Assembly (NCBI RefSeq): GCF_000585395.1
Contig: NZ_KK073875.1
Location: forward strand, 4,102,600-4,166,599
DNA length: 64,000 nucleotides
Reading direction: 5' to 3'
Source of the DNA: Saccharibacillus sacchari DSM 19268
GTDB taxonomy: Bacteria > Bacillota > Bacilli > Paenibacillales > Paenibacillaceae
Of this stretch, positions 27,838 through 37,378 are shown in pieces. The notes beneath the pieces were generated by a model, which saw only the letters and a program-made list of their open reading frames with translations, did no database searches and had not been told where the DNA came from. How positions within the stretch are numbered: position 1 is the first letter of the stretch; every line of letters starts with the position of its first letter. A program made the position numbers and the translations under genes.

Positions 27838-29081
27838 TTGTAATGTCCTCCGATCTTGTCCGCCCGGTCCTGCGCCCGTCCGGCCTTCGTCAAAGAATGC
27901 CCGCGCACGATCGCCGTCTCGCCGAAACGGTCTTTGATTTCGTCCATGGCCCGATCCAGAAGCCTTTGCCGTTCCCGGTCTTCGAATAGCGAGGGTTGGT
28001 AAACATCGGAAGACAAAAGCCCGCCCAACGATAAATGAAGCCTTTTGACCGGCATGCCGTCCCAACCGTCCCGAAACAGCCGGAGCGCTTCGCGATACAA
28101 TTCCGCCGTGATATCGCTGGGGTCGGACAATTTTCCGCGCCGGTGAAACCCTTCGCTTCTCCGATATCCGCCTTCGCCGCCCGCTCCTACCGACAACGAA
28201 TCCCCCACGCGCTTCATTCGCCTGGCCCTGCGCCCGATCTCAGTACATAATTCGAGCAGCACCGTCTCGATCTCTCCCGCTTCGCGGTAAAGCCGGGGCA
28301 GCGTGATCGTCGTGCCGATCTGCTTTTGTTCGCGCTCCGTCCACGGCGATACCGGAGAATCGTCCATGCCGTTCGCGACGCGCCACAATACTTCTCCATT
28401 GACTCCCCAGCGTTTTTGCAATTTCGTCACCGGCGTTCGCGCCAGTTCCCCGATCGAAAGGATGCGCAGGGCGAGCAAATGCTTTTCCATGCGCGAACCG
28501 ACGCCCCACATATGCCGGATCGGCTCAGGCCAAATTAAGGTTTCCCAGTCTTTTTTCGTATGTATGCGGATAATTCCGTTTTCTGTCCGTTTGGCGACCA
28601 GATCGCATGCCAATTTAGCCTGAATTTTATTCGCGCCGATGCCGAATCTGGCCCGCACGCCGGTCTCGACGGCGATGCGGGATTGAACGAGCCGCGCCAA
28701 TTCTTCCGGGTTCCCGCCGTGCAGGCGCAAAGAACCCGTGACGTCCATAAACATTTCGTCGATCGAATAAGGCTCCACGAGATCGGTATAGGCTTCGAGA
28801 ATTCCGGCGATCAACGCGGAAATTTCGATATATTCGCCCATGCGCGGACGAATCGCGACCAGATCCGGACACTTGGCCAAAGCGGAGCTTAACCGTTCTC
28901 CGGTACGAACTCCCTGCCTTTTGGCAATAGCGCAAGCCGCCAGTACCGCGCTTGAAGGAACGGAAGGTTCTCCTACCACGGCAAGAGGACGTTCGCGGTA
29001 TTCCGGATGTCTGGATTTTTCGACCCCGGCATAAAAGCTTTCCATATCCACCAACATGATGACCCGACTTTTGCCCGGCAT
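27834..29081 (-). CDS. uvrX: Y-family DNA polymerase, UvrX/UmuC type
   Basis: A 415-aa translesion polymerase. Catalytic motifs are intact: VIMLVDMESFYAGVEKSRHP (first Asp) and VEPYSIDEMFMDVTGS near residue 105. The little-finger domain follows (LPRLYREAGEIETVLLELCT), and QPSLFED near the C-terminus resembles a beta-clamp-binding motif. Together with the overlapping YolD-like gene this is the Bacillus UvrX/YqjW layout rather than chromosomal DinB. Transcription starts from a promoter with a LexA box in its spacer. It acts in the cytoplasm in SOS mutagenesis. Confidence 0.92.
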   Translation of the reverse strand: MPGKSRVIMLVDMESFYAGVEKSRHPEYRERPLAVVGEPSVPSSAVLAACAIAKRQGVRTGERLSSALAKCPDLVAIRPRMGEYIEISALIAGILEAYTDLVEPYSIDEMFMDVTGSLRLHGGNPEELARLVQSRIAVETGVRARFGIGANKIQAKLACDLVAKRTENGIIRIHTKKDWETLIWPEPIRHMWGVGSRMEKHLLALRILSIGELARTPVTKLQKRWGVNGEVLWRVANGMDDSPVSPWTEREQKQIGTTITLPRLYREAGEIETVLLELCTEIGRRARRMKRVGDSLSVGAGGEGGYRRSEGFHRRGKLSDPSDITAELYREALRLFRDGWDGMPVKRLHLSLGGLLSSDVYQPSLFEDRERQRLLDRAMDEIKDRFGETAIVRGHSLTKAGRAQDRADKIGGHYK

Positions 29082-29148
29082 GATCTCTCCCTCCCGACAA
29101 AGTCAAAATAAACAGCTCGGTTCAGTGCCTTTATTTTCTTATTTCAAT

Positions 29149-29176
29149 ATTATACACCGAACATCAGTTCTGTAAA
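29149..29176 (-). promoter_or_regulatory. SOS promoter with LexA box in the spacer
   Basis: On the minus strand TTTACA (29171-29176) and TATAAT (29149-29154) are separated by 16 bases. The spacer contains GAACTGATGTTCG (29158-29170), fitting the Gram-positive LexA/DinR box GAAC-N4-GTTC with its flanking G. LexA bound here would block RNA polymerase directly. The promoter serves the polymerase-YolD operon. Confidence 0.88.
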
Positions 29177-29363
29177 CGGGTTTTTTGCGCTTTTTCCAAG
29201 CCGATCGAATACGCGCTTTGAAGCAAACGGCAGCTGCGGGTGTCCGAATCCAACAGCCGCCCGGGCAAATATTTTGATTCCCGCGCCGCATTCCCGGGTA
29301 AATCCACAAAAGCATGACGGACAAGGACTTTTTCTATCAACCACATCTTGGGAGGGCGACACC

Positions 29364-30164
29364 ATGGCTATTTTCTCGAACAAAAAAACGATATTCATCA
29401 CGGGCGCCGGTAGCGGGCTGGGCAAAGGAACCGCGATCGGATTGGCCCGTGCGGGGCACCGCGTGATCGCGACCGTGGAAACGATCTCGCAGGTACCCGA
29501 GTTTCGCGAATACGCCAAGACGGAAGGATTGGATATCGAAGTCTTCAAGCTGGACGTCAACAATCCGCTGGACCGGGCGCAGGTCGAAGAACATGATTTC
29601 GATATTTTCGTCAACAACGCCGCGATCGGCCATACCGGTCCTTTCGCCGAAGTTCCCGTAGATAACGTGCGTCAAGTGTTCGAAACGAATTTCTTCAGTT
29701 CGATCGAATTGGCTCAAATTGCCGCACGAAAATTCGTTGCCCAAAAGAAAGGCAAGATCGTGTTCACCAGCTCGATCGCCGGCCTTAGCGTCAACCCGTT
29801 CCTCGGTCCTTACTGTGCCTCCAAGCACGCGCTCGAAGCGCTGGCGCAGGCTTTGCAGCAGGAGCTGGAACCTTACGGCGTACAGGTCGCGACGATCAAT
29901 CCGGGACCTTACAAAACCGGCTTCAACGATATGATGTTCGAGGAAAAAGAAAAATGGTACGACGAAAAAACGAACTTCACCAAACGCTCCGACCTGCTCA
30001 AAGGCGAACAAATGCTGGCCCAGCAGTTCGACCCGCAGGACATGATCGACAAAATGGTCGAAATCATTCCGCAGGACAAGCATAACTTCCGCACCGTATG
30101 GCCGGAAGCTTCGGAACAGCAGGTCAAGGAATACCAAGCGAAGCTGTGGGAGCAGAAGATTTAA
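29364..30164 (+). CDS. Short-chain dehydrogenase/reductase
   Basis: A 266-aa cytoplasmic SDR. The cofactor motif is TGAGSGLG near residues 13-20, with LDVNNP, NNAAIGHTGPF, the catalytic Ser region VFTSSIAGLS and YCASKHALEAL (Tyr/Lys near 150-154), then NPGPYKTGF. The substrate cannot be told. The frame is open from 29274, but GGGAGGG seven bases before ATG 29364 marks the start. It stands alone between the SOS operon and a terminator shared with the convergent glycan locus. Confidence 0.9.
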   Translation: MAIFSNKKTIFITGAGSGLGKGTAIGLARAGHRVIATVETISQVPEFREYAKTEGLDIEVFKLDVNNPLDRAQVEEHDFDIFVNNAAIGHTGPFAEVPVDNVRQVFETNFFSSIELAQIAARKFVAQKKGKIVFTSSIAGLSVNPFLGPYCASKHALEALAQALQQELEPYGVQVATINPGPYKTGFNDMMFEEKEKWYDEKTNFTKRSDLLKGEQMLAQQFDPQDMIDKMVEIIPQDKHNFRTVWPEASEQQVKEYQAKLWEQKI

Positions 30165-30229
30165 ATACGGACGCGGTCATGGATCGCTCGAATGAACCGT
30201 CGAGGTACCATTACCGGAATAAGCGTTAA

Positions 30230-30275
30230 AAAAGACTGTTCTTGAAGCTGTTTGTCGGCTTCAGAGCAGTCTTTT
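30230..30275. terminator. Bidirectional terminator between SDR and GH88 genes
   Basis: AAAAGACTG...TTGAAGC pairs with GCTTCAG...CAGTCTTTT. A and T runs on either side allow termination of both convergent transcripts. The outer sequence (AAAAAAGACTGT ... CAGTCTTTTCGCTT) recurs in the terminator at 52022. Confidence 0.85.
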
Positions 30276-30328
30276 CGCTTGTCAGGCCGTCTCTACCGCG
30301 AATCCGAAATCTACGAATCCACGCAGAT

Positions 30329-31552
30329 TCAAGGCTTCCACCTCGGCTTCAACACCCGCACCAACGCCTCGAAATAATAATAATCCCCCCAGATCGTACA
30401 TTCATCAATCCCTATGCCGCGAGGCTTATTATAGACACTATGCTTCAACACCCCGTTCGACCCCGGCAGATCGCGCGTCGTATATTCCGCGTCGAGCGCG
30501 GTCAAGATCGCCAGCGCCTGCCTTTCCGCCTGCCGCCGCTCCTCGCCGGACGGAAGCTGCCTTGCCAACTCCAAGAGTCCGCAAGCCGCAACCGCCGAAG
30601 CGGACGAATCCCTCTCCTGCTCGTTTCCCGCCAGAAACACAAGATCCCAATACACGACGCCGTCAGGCGGGGTACGCTCGGCAAAATAATCGGCCAGCGT
30701 CTTCGACAGCTCCATCAGATCCGCTTCATGCGTATGCAGATAGCTCAGCATGAAACCGTAAATTCCCCACGCCTGCCCGCGCGCCCAGCAAGAATCGTCC
30801 GCATATCCCTGATGCGTCGTGCCGTACTTCGGCTCTCCCGTCTCAGCATTCATGTAATAGGTATGATACGTCGTCCGATCCGGCCGCACGAGATAACGCG
30901 CCGACTGCCGGACATGGCTGCGCGCCTGATCCGCGTAGCGCGGATCGCCGGTTTCTTCGCTTGCCCAATACAGCAGGGGCAGATTCATCAGGCAATCGAT
31001 GATCATGCGTCCGCGCTCTTCGGGATCGTCGAGATTTCCCCACGCCTGCATGATGCCCGCTTGGGGAAGATAGCGCGAAGAAAGCAGCTCCGCCGCGATC
31101 AGTCCGGCTTCTCGGGCTTTCGGGTTGCCGGTGATCCGATATTCGTTGACCGCGGACAAACTGTACAAAAAGCCCAAATCATGCGTATCCGTACCGATGC
31201 GTCCGTCCAAGCGCGCCCAGTAATCCGGAAGCTGGCTCTCGGCGGCTTGGCGGTATTTGACGTCCCCGGTCAATTCGTAAGCCAACCAAAGCATCCCGCT
31301 CCAAAAGCCCGACGTCCACTCGAAGTTGGCGATGGCCGGGTAAACGCCGCCTACGCTGGAAGGAGCCGGGTAGGCGCACGGCCCGAACGTTTCAAGACCG
31401 GCGTCGATACGTTTGAGCACGAAAGCCGCGGCACGCTCAAAAATCGGGGTTCGACTCTGCTCCATTTCCGCTGCGGGCCTCTCTTCGTCCACAATGCTCT
31501 TTTCTGACTGTACCGGATTCAAAGTCACTTCCTCGGCGTTCTTTTTACTCAT
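30329..31552 (-). CDS. GH88 unsaturated glucuronyl hydrolase
   Basis: A 407-aa cytoplasmic enzyme with the alpha6/alpha6 barrel pattern of GH88. The two catalytic aspartate segments are present: GTDTHDLGFLYSLSA near 125 and RMIIDCLMNLPLLYWASEE near 184, with SCWARGQAWGIYGFMLSY and GIDECTIWGDYYYFEAL. It removes the unsaturated uronate left at the non-reducing end after polysaccharide lyase cleavage. GGAGGTG before ATG 31552 sets the start, which overlaps the end of the GH38 gene by eight bases. It is the last gene of the glycan operon. Confidence 0.92.
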   Translation of the reverse strand: MSKKNAEEVTLNPVQSEKSIVDEERPAAEMEQSRTPIFERAAAFVLKRIDAGLETFGPCAYPAPSSVGGVYPAIANFEWTSGFWSGMLWLAYELTGDVKYRQAAESQLPDYWARLDGRIGTDTHDLGFLYSLSAVNEYRITGNPKAREAGLIAAELLSSRYLPQAGIMQAWGNLDDPEERGRMIIDCLMNLPLLYWASEETGDPRYADQARSHVRQSARYLVRPDRTTYHTYYMNAETGEPKYGTTHQGYADDSCWARGQAWGIYGFMLSYLHTHEADLMELSKTLADYFAERTPPDGVVYWDLVFLAGNEQERDSSASAVAACGLLELARQLPSGEERRQAERQALAILTALDAEYTTRDLPGSNGVLKHSVYNKPRGIGIDECTIWGDYYYFEALVRVLKPRWKP

Positions 31553-34500
31553 CGGATACACCTCCACCAAAGTTCAATCGAAACGTCTTAATCTCATACG
31601 GTTTGAGCGTGAACTGCCAAACTCCGGACTGTTCTTCGCCGATCGGACGTTCCAACAAATCCGTTTCCTGCCAACGCAGTGGTCCGGCAAAAGACGACAT
31701 CTCCGCCTCGCCGCTTCTTCCCTCGCATTCATGCAAACGCACGATCCATCCGTTTCCGTCCTCGGCTGCTTTGAAAGCATCAATAGCCGCTCGCGAATCC
31801 GATCCGTTCAGCCCTGTCGCATGCAGCAGCGAGCGGCCATGCAGGCTTGACCTTCCTTCCCAAGCGACGGGCGGGCTGTTCAAGTTCCAGGCTTGCCGTA
31901 TCGTACCGCCTTCCGCCCAATCTCCGGCATGCGGGAACAGCGAGTACGTAAAGACATGTTCGCCCAGATCCGCTTCCGGGTCCGGATACTCCGCCGACTT
32001 GATCAAGCTCAACCGCAGCGTATGGTCTTTGACGTCGTATCCGTATTTGCAATCGTTAAGCAGACTGACGCCGTACCCCCGTTCCGACAGATCCGCCCAT
32101 TGATGCCCCACCGTCTCGAACCGGGCGTAATCCCAGCTCGTATTCCAATGGGTCGGACGCTTCACGTTGCCGAACTGGATATCGTAAGAAGCTTCGGTGG
32201 CCCGAATCGCGACGGGAAAAGCAACTTTCAACAGCTGCCTGCGTTCCTGCCAATCTACCGTCGTACAAAAATCGATGCGGCGATGGCCCGTATACAGGCG
32301 CATTTCCTGAGTGATCAACGAATCGCCATACGCCCATTCCATCTCGATCGAAACACGCAGCGGACCGTTTTCTTTTAACCGCATGAATCGAAGGGTGTCC
32401 ACGGTCCGCATCTTTTCCTTGTAAAACAGATCGATGTTCCAAGCGTCGAATTGCAGCGGCTTGTCTTCAAATACCTGAAATACGTTTCCGCGCTCGCCGG
32501 ATGCAAGTACTTCGCGTCGATGCTCACGGTCATATAAACGACTCAGGCCCCCTTGTTCATCCCATTCCACAATGTAAAACGGCGTTTCCAACCTGTTTTC
32601 TTGCCATATAAATTCGGGTTCGGAAGCGATAGAGCGAGCCGGTTCTATTCGATCCGTACTTTCCGAAGCTTCCGACGGATCGCCCTCCGGATCAAATATC
32701 AGCTCAGTGAAACCGAGAGGAACCACATCCCCCGTATCGACCAACCATCCCTTTTCAGTCCGTTGAAAAGCAAGCTGCCGTCCATCCGCCGTACGCCAGC
32801 TACAACCAGCCACTTCAATAATGCTGCGCTCTTCCTGCTCGCTCGGTTGTTCATGCGTATCCCAACCCCTGATTTCGACAGGTTCCGAGCTGCTCCAGGA
32901 AGAGTCGTTGAATACGGTATACGTGTGATAAGGCTCATCTTCTTCTGATCGCTTTTCTGTAGAGGTCAGTGCTTGAACCGACGCTTCATCGACCGACGCG
33001 ACCAGCGAATTCGCCTCTTCGTATTCCAGACGCGCATCCTCGTACACTTCTCCGATCGAAGAGCCGGGGATGATATCGTGAAACTGATTGCGCAGCGCGA
33101 TCTTCCAAGCCTGGTCGAGCCGCTGCTGCCCTGCCGGCGCATCATGCCCGCCCAACAGACCCGCGGCCGCATTCAACAGTTCCGAACGCCGAAGAGCCAG
33201 CTCCAGACGCCGGTTCGCTTTTTTGATCCAAGCCTGGCTCGTATACGTCCCCCGGTGATTTTCCAAATAAAGCTCGCCGTCCCACGTATGCACGTACCCT
33301 TCCGTCTCCGCCGCCGTGCGCTCCAAACGATCGAAATAGTCGTCTGCCCTGCCCGTCACCGTTCTCGGCAATCCCGGCATATGTTCCAATCGGCGCCGCA
33401 TTTCCAGCATGTCCCGATTGACCCCGCCGCCTCCGTCCCCGTAACCGTAGCAGAGCAGCAGCTCGCGGTTCATCTCGCGATCTTTGTACTGCTCCCAGAT
33501 TCCCTGCACCGTTTTCGGCACGATATATCCGTTGTACGTATAGTAGGTCTCTTCCGGAAACTCGATCTCCGGCGTGGTGATAAAATGGGTCAGCACTTCC
33601 GAACCGTCGATCCCCCGCCAAACGAAGGTGTCGTGCGGCATCCGATTATACTGGCTCCAACTGATCTTGGTCGTCATGAACGAAGTGATGCCGGATTTGC
33701 GCAGGATCTGGGGAAGCGCCCAGCTGTAGCCGAACACGTCGGGCAGCCATAAATAACGGTTCTCCACCCCGAATTCATCCCGGAAAAAGCGCGTTCCGTG
33801 CAAAATTTGCCGGACCAACGACTCGCCCGAGCTTAAGTTGCAATCCGCTTCCAGCCACATGGCGCCTCCGGCTTCCCAGCGTCCTTCGGCCACCTTTTTC
33901 GCAATCTCTTCGTACAGCCGCGGGTAGTCCTGCTTCACGTATTCATACAGCTGCGGCTGGGTCTGAAGGAACACGTAATCCGGGTAATGCTTCATCAGCT
34001 CCAATACGGTGGAAAAAGATCGGGCCGCTTTTTCCCGCGTATGCCGAAGCCGCCAAAGCCAGGCCACGTCGATATGGGTATGCCCGATGCAGTTGACGGT
34101 GATCGGATCGGCCGATTGTGGATAGTCCGCGCGCAGCTTACCCAAGCGGCGCTCAAGTTCGGCAAGCGCCGTTTCGACGGATACATAAAAAGATTCCGAG
34201 CCGGGCTTCGACCAGTCCAGCAGGCGGAAAGAGCGATCCAACGCCAGCAGCAGATCGCCGCGTTCCGCCCGCGTATCGGCAAGGATATCCGCCGTCTCCA
34301 GCATCGCGCGTCCCGTATAGTACAGATCGTCCGACGCCGCATGCAGCAGGGCGATCTCGGCCTGCCCCAACCTATGCTCTTGCAGCGTCTTCGGCCCTCC
34401 GCCTTCCAAACCGGACCACAGGCGAAAATGCAGATGAACTTCACTGTCTGCCAGATCGTCCAGGAAAACTTCGCGGTGATTGGAATCGACGCCCTGGCGC

Positions 34501-34832
34501 GGCTGACCGTTCACGAACAGCAGCGATTCGAATCCTCTGCTGTTGCCGTGCGGCGTGGTGCCGAAATCGAATCGGCCGACAAGGCGGAAGCCGGGCGGCG
34601 CAGTCGGAAGCACCGACGACAGACGCAGCCACAAATAACGGTCCCGCCCTTCCCAATGCTGCCCCAGCGGCACGGCCGTCCAGCCTTCGTTGTCGGCTTC
34701 CGGCGGTAAGGCGGCAATGTCTCCATCGGGGTCGGGGCAGATTTCCAGCTCTTCGAACTTCGATAACGTTCGATATCTTAGCGATTCCAATTCCGTCAGG
34801 CGGGCTTTCAGTTTTTCTTCGGTTTTGAACAT
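31545..34832 (-). CDS. GH38 alpha-mannosidase
   Basis: A 1095-aa cytoplasmic retaining alpha-mannosidase. The zinc-binding HxD is in NCIGHTHIDVAWLWRL near 247; GGAMWLEADCNLSSGESLVR is in the active-site region and the nucleophile Asp in RYLWLPDVFGYSWALPQI near 362. A mid-domain helix bundle and a C-terminal beta-sandwich (ENRLETPFYIVEWDEQGGLS) complete the family layout. It would release alpha-mannose from imported oligosaccharides. It is 33 bases behind the lyase-like gene and overlaps GH88. Confidence 0.93.
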   Translation of the reverse strand: MFKTEEKLKARLTELESLRYRTLSKFEELEICPDPDGDIAALPPEADNEGWTAVPLGQHWEGRDRYLWLRLSSVLPTAPPGFRLVGRFDFGTTPHGNSRGFESLLFVNGQPRQGVDSNHREVFLDDLADSEVHLHFRLWSGLEGGGPKTLQEHRLGQAEIALLHAASDDLYYTGRAMLETADILADTRAERGDLLLALDRSFRLLDWSKPGSESFYVSVETALAELERRLGKLRADYPQSADPITVNCIGHTHIDVAWLWRLRHTREKAARSFSTVLELMKHYPDYVFLQTQPQLYEYVKQDYPRLYEEIAKKVAEGRWEAGGAMWLEADCNLSSGESLVRQILHGTRFFRDEFGVENRYLWLPDVFGYSWALPQILRKSGITSFMTTKISWSQYNRMPHDTFVWRGIDGSEVLTHFITTPEIEFPEETYYTYNGYIVPKTVQGIWEQYKDREMNRELLLCYGYGDGGGGVNRDMLEMRRRLEHMPGLPRTVTGRADDYFDRLERTAAETEGYVHTWDGELYLENHRGTYTSQAWIKKANRRLELALRRSELLNAAAGLLGGHDAPAGQQRLDQAWKIALRNQFHDIIPGSSIGEVYEDARLEYEEANSLVASVDEASVQALTSTEKRSEEDEPYHTYTVFNDSSWSSSEPVEIRGWDTHEQPSEQEERSIIEVAGCSWRTADGRQLAFQRTEKGWLVDTGDVVPLGFTELIFDPEGDPSEASESTDRIEPARSIASEPEFIWQENRLETPFYIVEWDEQGGLSRLYDREHRREVLASGERGNVFQVFEDKPLQFDAWNIDLFYKEKMRTVDTLRFMRLKENGPLRVSIEMEWAYGDSLITQEMRLYTGHRRIDFCTTVDWQERRQLLKVAFPVAIRATEASYDIQFGNVKRPTHWNTSWDYARFETVGHQWADLSERGYGVSLLNDCKYGYDVKDHTLRLSLIKSAEYPDPEADLGEHVFTYSLFPHAGDWAEGGTIRQAWNLNSPPVAWEGRSSLHGRSLLHATGLNGSDSRAAIDAFKAAEDGNGWIVRLHECEGRSGEAEMSSFAGPLRWQETDLLERPIGEEQSGVWQFTLKPYEIKTFRLNFGGGVSDE

Positions 34833-34865
34833 GAAGCAAGCCTCCGTTCGACAACAGAATGGTGG

Positions 34866-37295
34866 TTACGAATCAAGTGCGTTCTTTTCGTCCAAACGAA
34901 ATTCGGAACGTCCGGCCTGCATTTTCCGCTTCCACATGCCGGAATCAAAGTCGAATCGCAGCCCTTCCGCTTCGCATTCCTCGTTCGGGTCTCGATCGAG
35001 CGCGAAATAACACCAGGCGTCCGCGGATAGCGACGTCGCCGCCCGCACTCCTTCCCGATAGTCCAGCGCGGCGCTTCCTTTGAGCAGGGAGCTGAACAAG
35101 CATCGCCCTTCCCGCTTGAGGTAACTGCCGTTATGCAGGGCAATCCGCCCCAGCGAACCGTCCTTTTCGTAAAACAAGACCGTGAGGAAAGCATCCGTCT
35201 CCCAAACGCCGAACCCCGCATGCGAATTATCGTGCATGACGCGACCGTCCGCGCGGCGGTTGAGCATCAGCTCGATGCGGCCGCCGTCCGCACGTTTTAG
35301 GGAGATCGCTTGCATGCCGTCGCCGATTGCGGAATCGGACGATTCGGAAGGTTCCGCATCCGATCCTGCCGTTCCCGTCAATCGCTCGACCGTCCATTCT
35401 TCCTCTTCGGAACCCGGCAGCAGAAACACGCTCAGGAACTTGATCCGCCCGTCTTCCGACGCGGAACGGATTTTGGCATAATCGGCTTCGGGAAAAACAT
35501 CCTCCAACCCCGTTCCTCGGGAAAAAGAGTTCAGATATCCTTGTTCCGAAACATATTCTTTCGTTTCGGGGTAGGGATGCAGCACTTGCAGCTTCATCTC
35601 CGCCCGTTCCATGGACAACGACGGCTCCGCCCGGCCTTGTTCGATCTTCATCCCGGCAGGCATATGCAGCAGCCATTCGAACGTGCCGCTCTCCCGGGCT
35701 TGCAAATCGTCGATCAGAATCATGGCGCCGTCCACGCAGACGAAATGCCGGTAAAAGCGCCGGTACGCCCCGGCGTAAGGACCTGTGCAATCTGCCAATA
35801 GATACCGATAGCCGGGAGTGTCCAGCCAATCGGGAACGGATCCGGGGAATTTGGTTCCTTCCTCGATCAGCGCGGGCGGTTGACCGTGACCGTTGAACAG
35901 AACCACGTTGTGCGCGGAAGACTGCCGATAGTAGGCGTTATACAGCGGCTTGGAATACGCGCAGTGCCCGGAATCGTCAACGAAAGTCCGTCCGCCGACG
36001 GTCAGGATGAACGTCCCGACGTCCAGATGATTATGATTCCAGCTTTCTCCGGTCTTCACGGCCAGCACCACCTGCTCCCCGCCGCTTTGCCAACGCACGA
36101 AGCCGTAGCCCGAATGCCCCAGCACGGCGATTCCTTCTTTTTCGCTCGACACGGGGGGTTGAACAGGCAGATGTTCCGGATAAAAAGCGAACTCGGCCGC
36201 TTCCGACGGTTCTCCTTTAATGTCCGCGAACAATCCGAGCATGTCGCCCCGCCGCTGCATATCGGCCAGACGGAGCCAGACGTAGGCATGCAAAGTCCGA
36301 TCCCCTTCGTCGCCGAAATGAAACGTGCCGACCTGTCCTTTTCCGCGCTCCGATTGACGTTCGGCAGGTTCCGATAAGGGTTTCGATTCAGGGTTCGTCT
36401 CTGAGCCTTTATCGCCGTTTTGTGCCCGTTTCCAATAAATCGTTTCCAGATACACATCCGGAATCTGCCGCAGCACCTCCGATTCGCCCAGCTTCGCATC
36501 GCCTGTCCGTCTCCGGTACGCGGCTTCGAACACCAGAAAGTTGCCTAACGCGTAATCCAAATACCCCATCGTTTCGACATAATCGCCGTCCGCCCCGAAA
36601 TTCGCCTGTTTGTTTTGCAGCACGTTTCCTGGATAGGCGAACCACTCGCGGATGCCTTCCGTGATCGTATGCAGCGCTTCGCCCGCGTGAGGAACACGAC
36701 CGTCGAGCGCTAGCAGCAGCAGACCGGCCGCGGATACGCAGACAATCCACCAATTATGACCCATCGTATCCAGCGCATGAATCTTTTTGACCGGATGCAG
36801 CCAATCTTCGTACAGCGGCAGATAAGCTTTCTCGTACAGCATCTGCTCGATTTGCCGCCGCTCCTCCGCGCTGCACGCATGACGCACCGCGTCGTAAGCC
36901 GAAGCCAGCCGAAGCCCGATATCCGCCGTCCACAAATCCGACTGCCGCCCGCCGCCGCTCTGGTACACCCACCGGTCTTCTTCGCTTAACAAAGTAATCA
37001 ATCCCGCGGCCAGCGCTTCCGCTTTCCGGCTGTCCGTCATGCGCGCGTAAAATGCCAGGTTCTGCGCTTCCTTCGCCAGCATCCGCACTTCGTTGCCGAG
37101 CGTGAAAAGCTTGCTTCCGCCGTAAGTCAACCAGCGTTCGCGCAGCGAAGCGATTCGCTGCCTCACTTCCCGCACCCACGCCGCGTCCCGGCTTTCCATC
37201 TTTTCCGCAAAATCCGCCCAACCCCGGCCCACGACAGGATCGGATTGAATCAAACGCCGGCTTCGGGCCAACGTCTCTTCGTCATAAATCAACAT
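34866..37295 (-). CDS. Heparinase II/III-like polysaccharide lyase
   Basis: An 809-aa protein without a signal peptide. Residues ~1-330 are helical, as in an alpha-toroid (ALDTMGHNWWIVCVSAAGLL, GADGDYVETMGYLDYALGNF). The heparinase II/III beta-sandwich part follows, with GESWNHNHLDVGTFILT near 420 and YYRQSSAHNVVLFNGHGQPP near 461. It probably cleaves uronate-containing oligosaccharides by beta-elimination inside the cell, supplying the GH88 next door. The PL family and substrate are not assignable. GGGAGGAG before ATG 37295 sets the start; the longer frame to 37490 is unlikely. Confidence 0.8.
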   Translation of the reverse strand: MLIYDEETLARSRRLIQSDPVVGRGWADFAEKMESRDAAWVREVRQRIASLRERWLTYGGSKLFTLGNEVRMLAKEAQNLAFYARMTDSRKAEALAAGLITLLSEEDRWVYQSGGGRQSDLWTADIGLRLASAYDAVRHACSAEERRQIEQMLYEKAYLPLYEDWLHPVKKIHALDTMGHNWWIVCVSAAGLLLLALDGRVPHAGEALHTITEGIREWFAYPGNVLQNKQANFGADGDYVETMGYLDYALGNFLVFEAAYRRRTGDAKLGESEVLRQIPDVYLETIYWKRAQNGDKGSETNPESKPLSEPAERQSERGKGQVGTFHFGDEGDRTLHAYVWLRLADMQRRGDMLGLFADIKGEPSEAAEFAFYPEHLPVQPPVSSEKEGIAVLGHSGYGFVRWQSGGEQVVLAVKTGESWNHNHLDVGTFILTVGGRTFVDDSGHCAYSKPLYNAYYRQSSAHNVVLFNGHGQPPALIEEGTKFPGSVPDWLDTPGYRYLLADCTGPYAGAYRRFYRHFVCVDGAMILIDDLQARESGTFEWLLHMPAGMKIEQGRAEPSLSMERAEMKLQVLHPYPETKEYVSEQGYLNSFSRGTGLEDVFPEADYAKIRSASEDGRIKFLSVFLLPGSEEEEWTVERLTGTAGSDAEPSESSDSAIGDGMQAISLKRADGGRIELMLNRRADGRVMHDNSHAGFGVWETDAFLTVLFYEKDGSLGRIALHNGSYLKREGRCLFSSLLKGSAALDYREGVRAATSLSADAWCYFALDRDPNEECEAEGLRFDFDSGMWKRKMQAGRSEFRLDEKNALDS

Positions 37296-37311
37296 AGTAC
37301 TCCTCCCGCAA

Positions 37312-37350
37312 GCGGCTTCGGAGCGAGGATCCGCCCGAAGCCGTTTTTTT
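37312..37350. other. Intercistronic hairpin in the glycan operon
   Basis: CGGCTTCGG (37313-37321) pairs with CCGAAGCCG (37335-37343). The T7 tract follows on the plus strand, opposite to the operon, so this is not a typical minus-strand terminator. It could reduce or stabilise the downstream enzyme message relative to the abundant binding-protein message. Confidence 0.5.
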
Positions 37351-37378
37351 CGTTCTATGATCGCCGCGCGGTTCGTTC

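Noticed and set aside
27834-29081. Housekeeping DNA polymerase IV (DinB)
   Set aside because: The overlapping YolD-like gene and LexA-controlled promoter fit the UvrX/UmuC type better.
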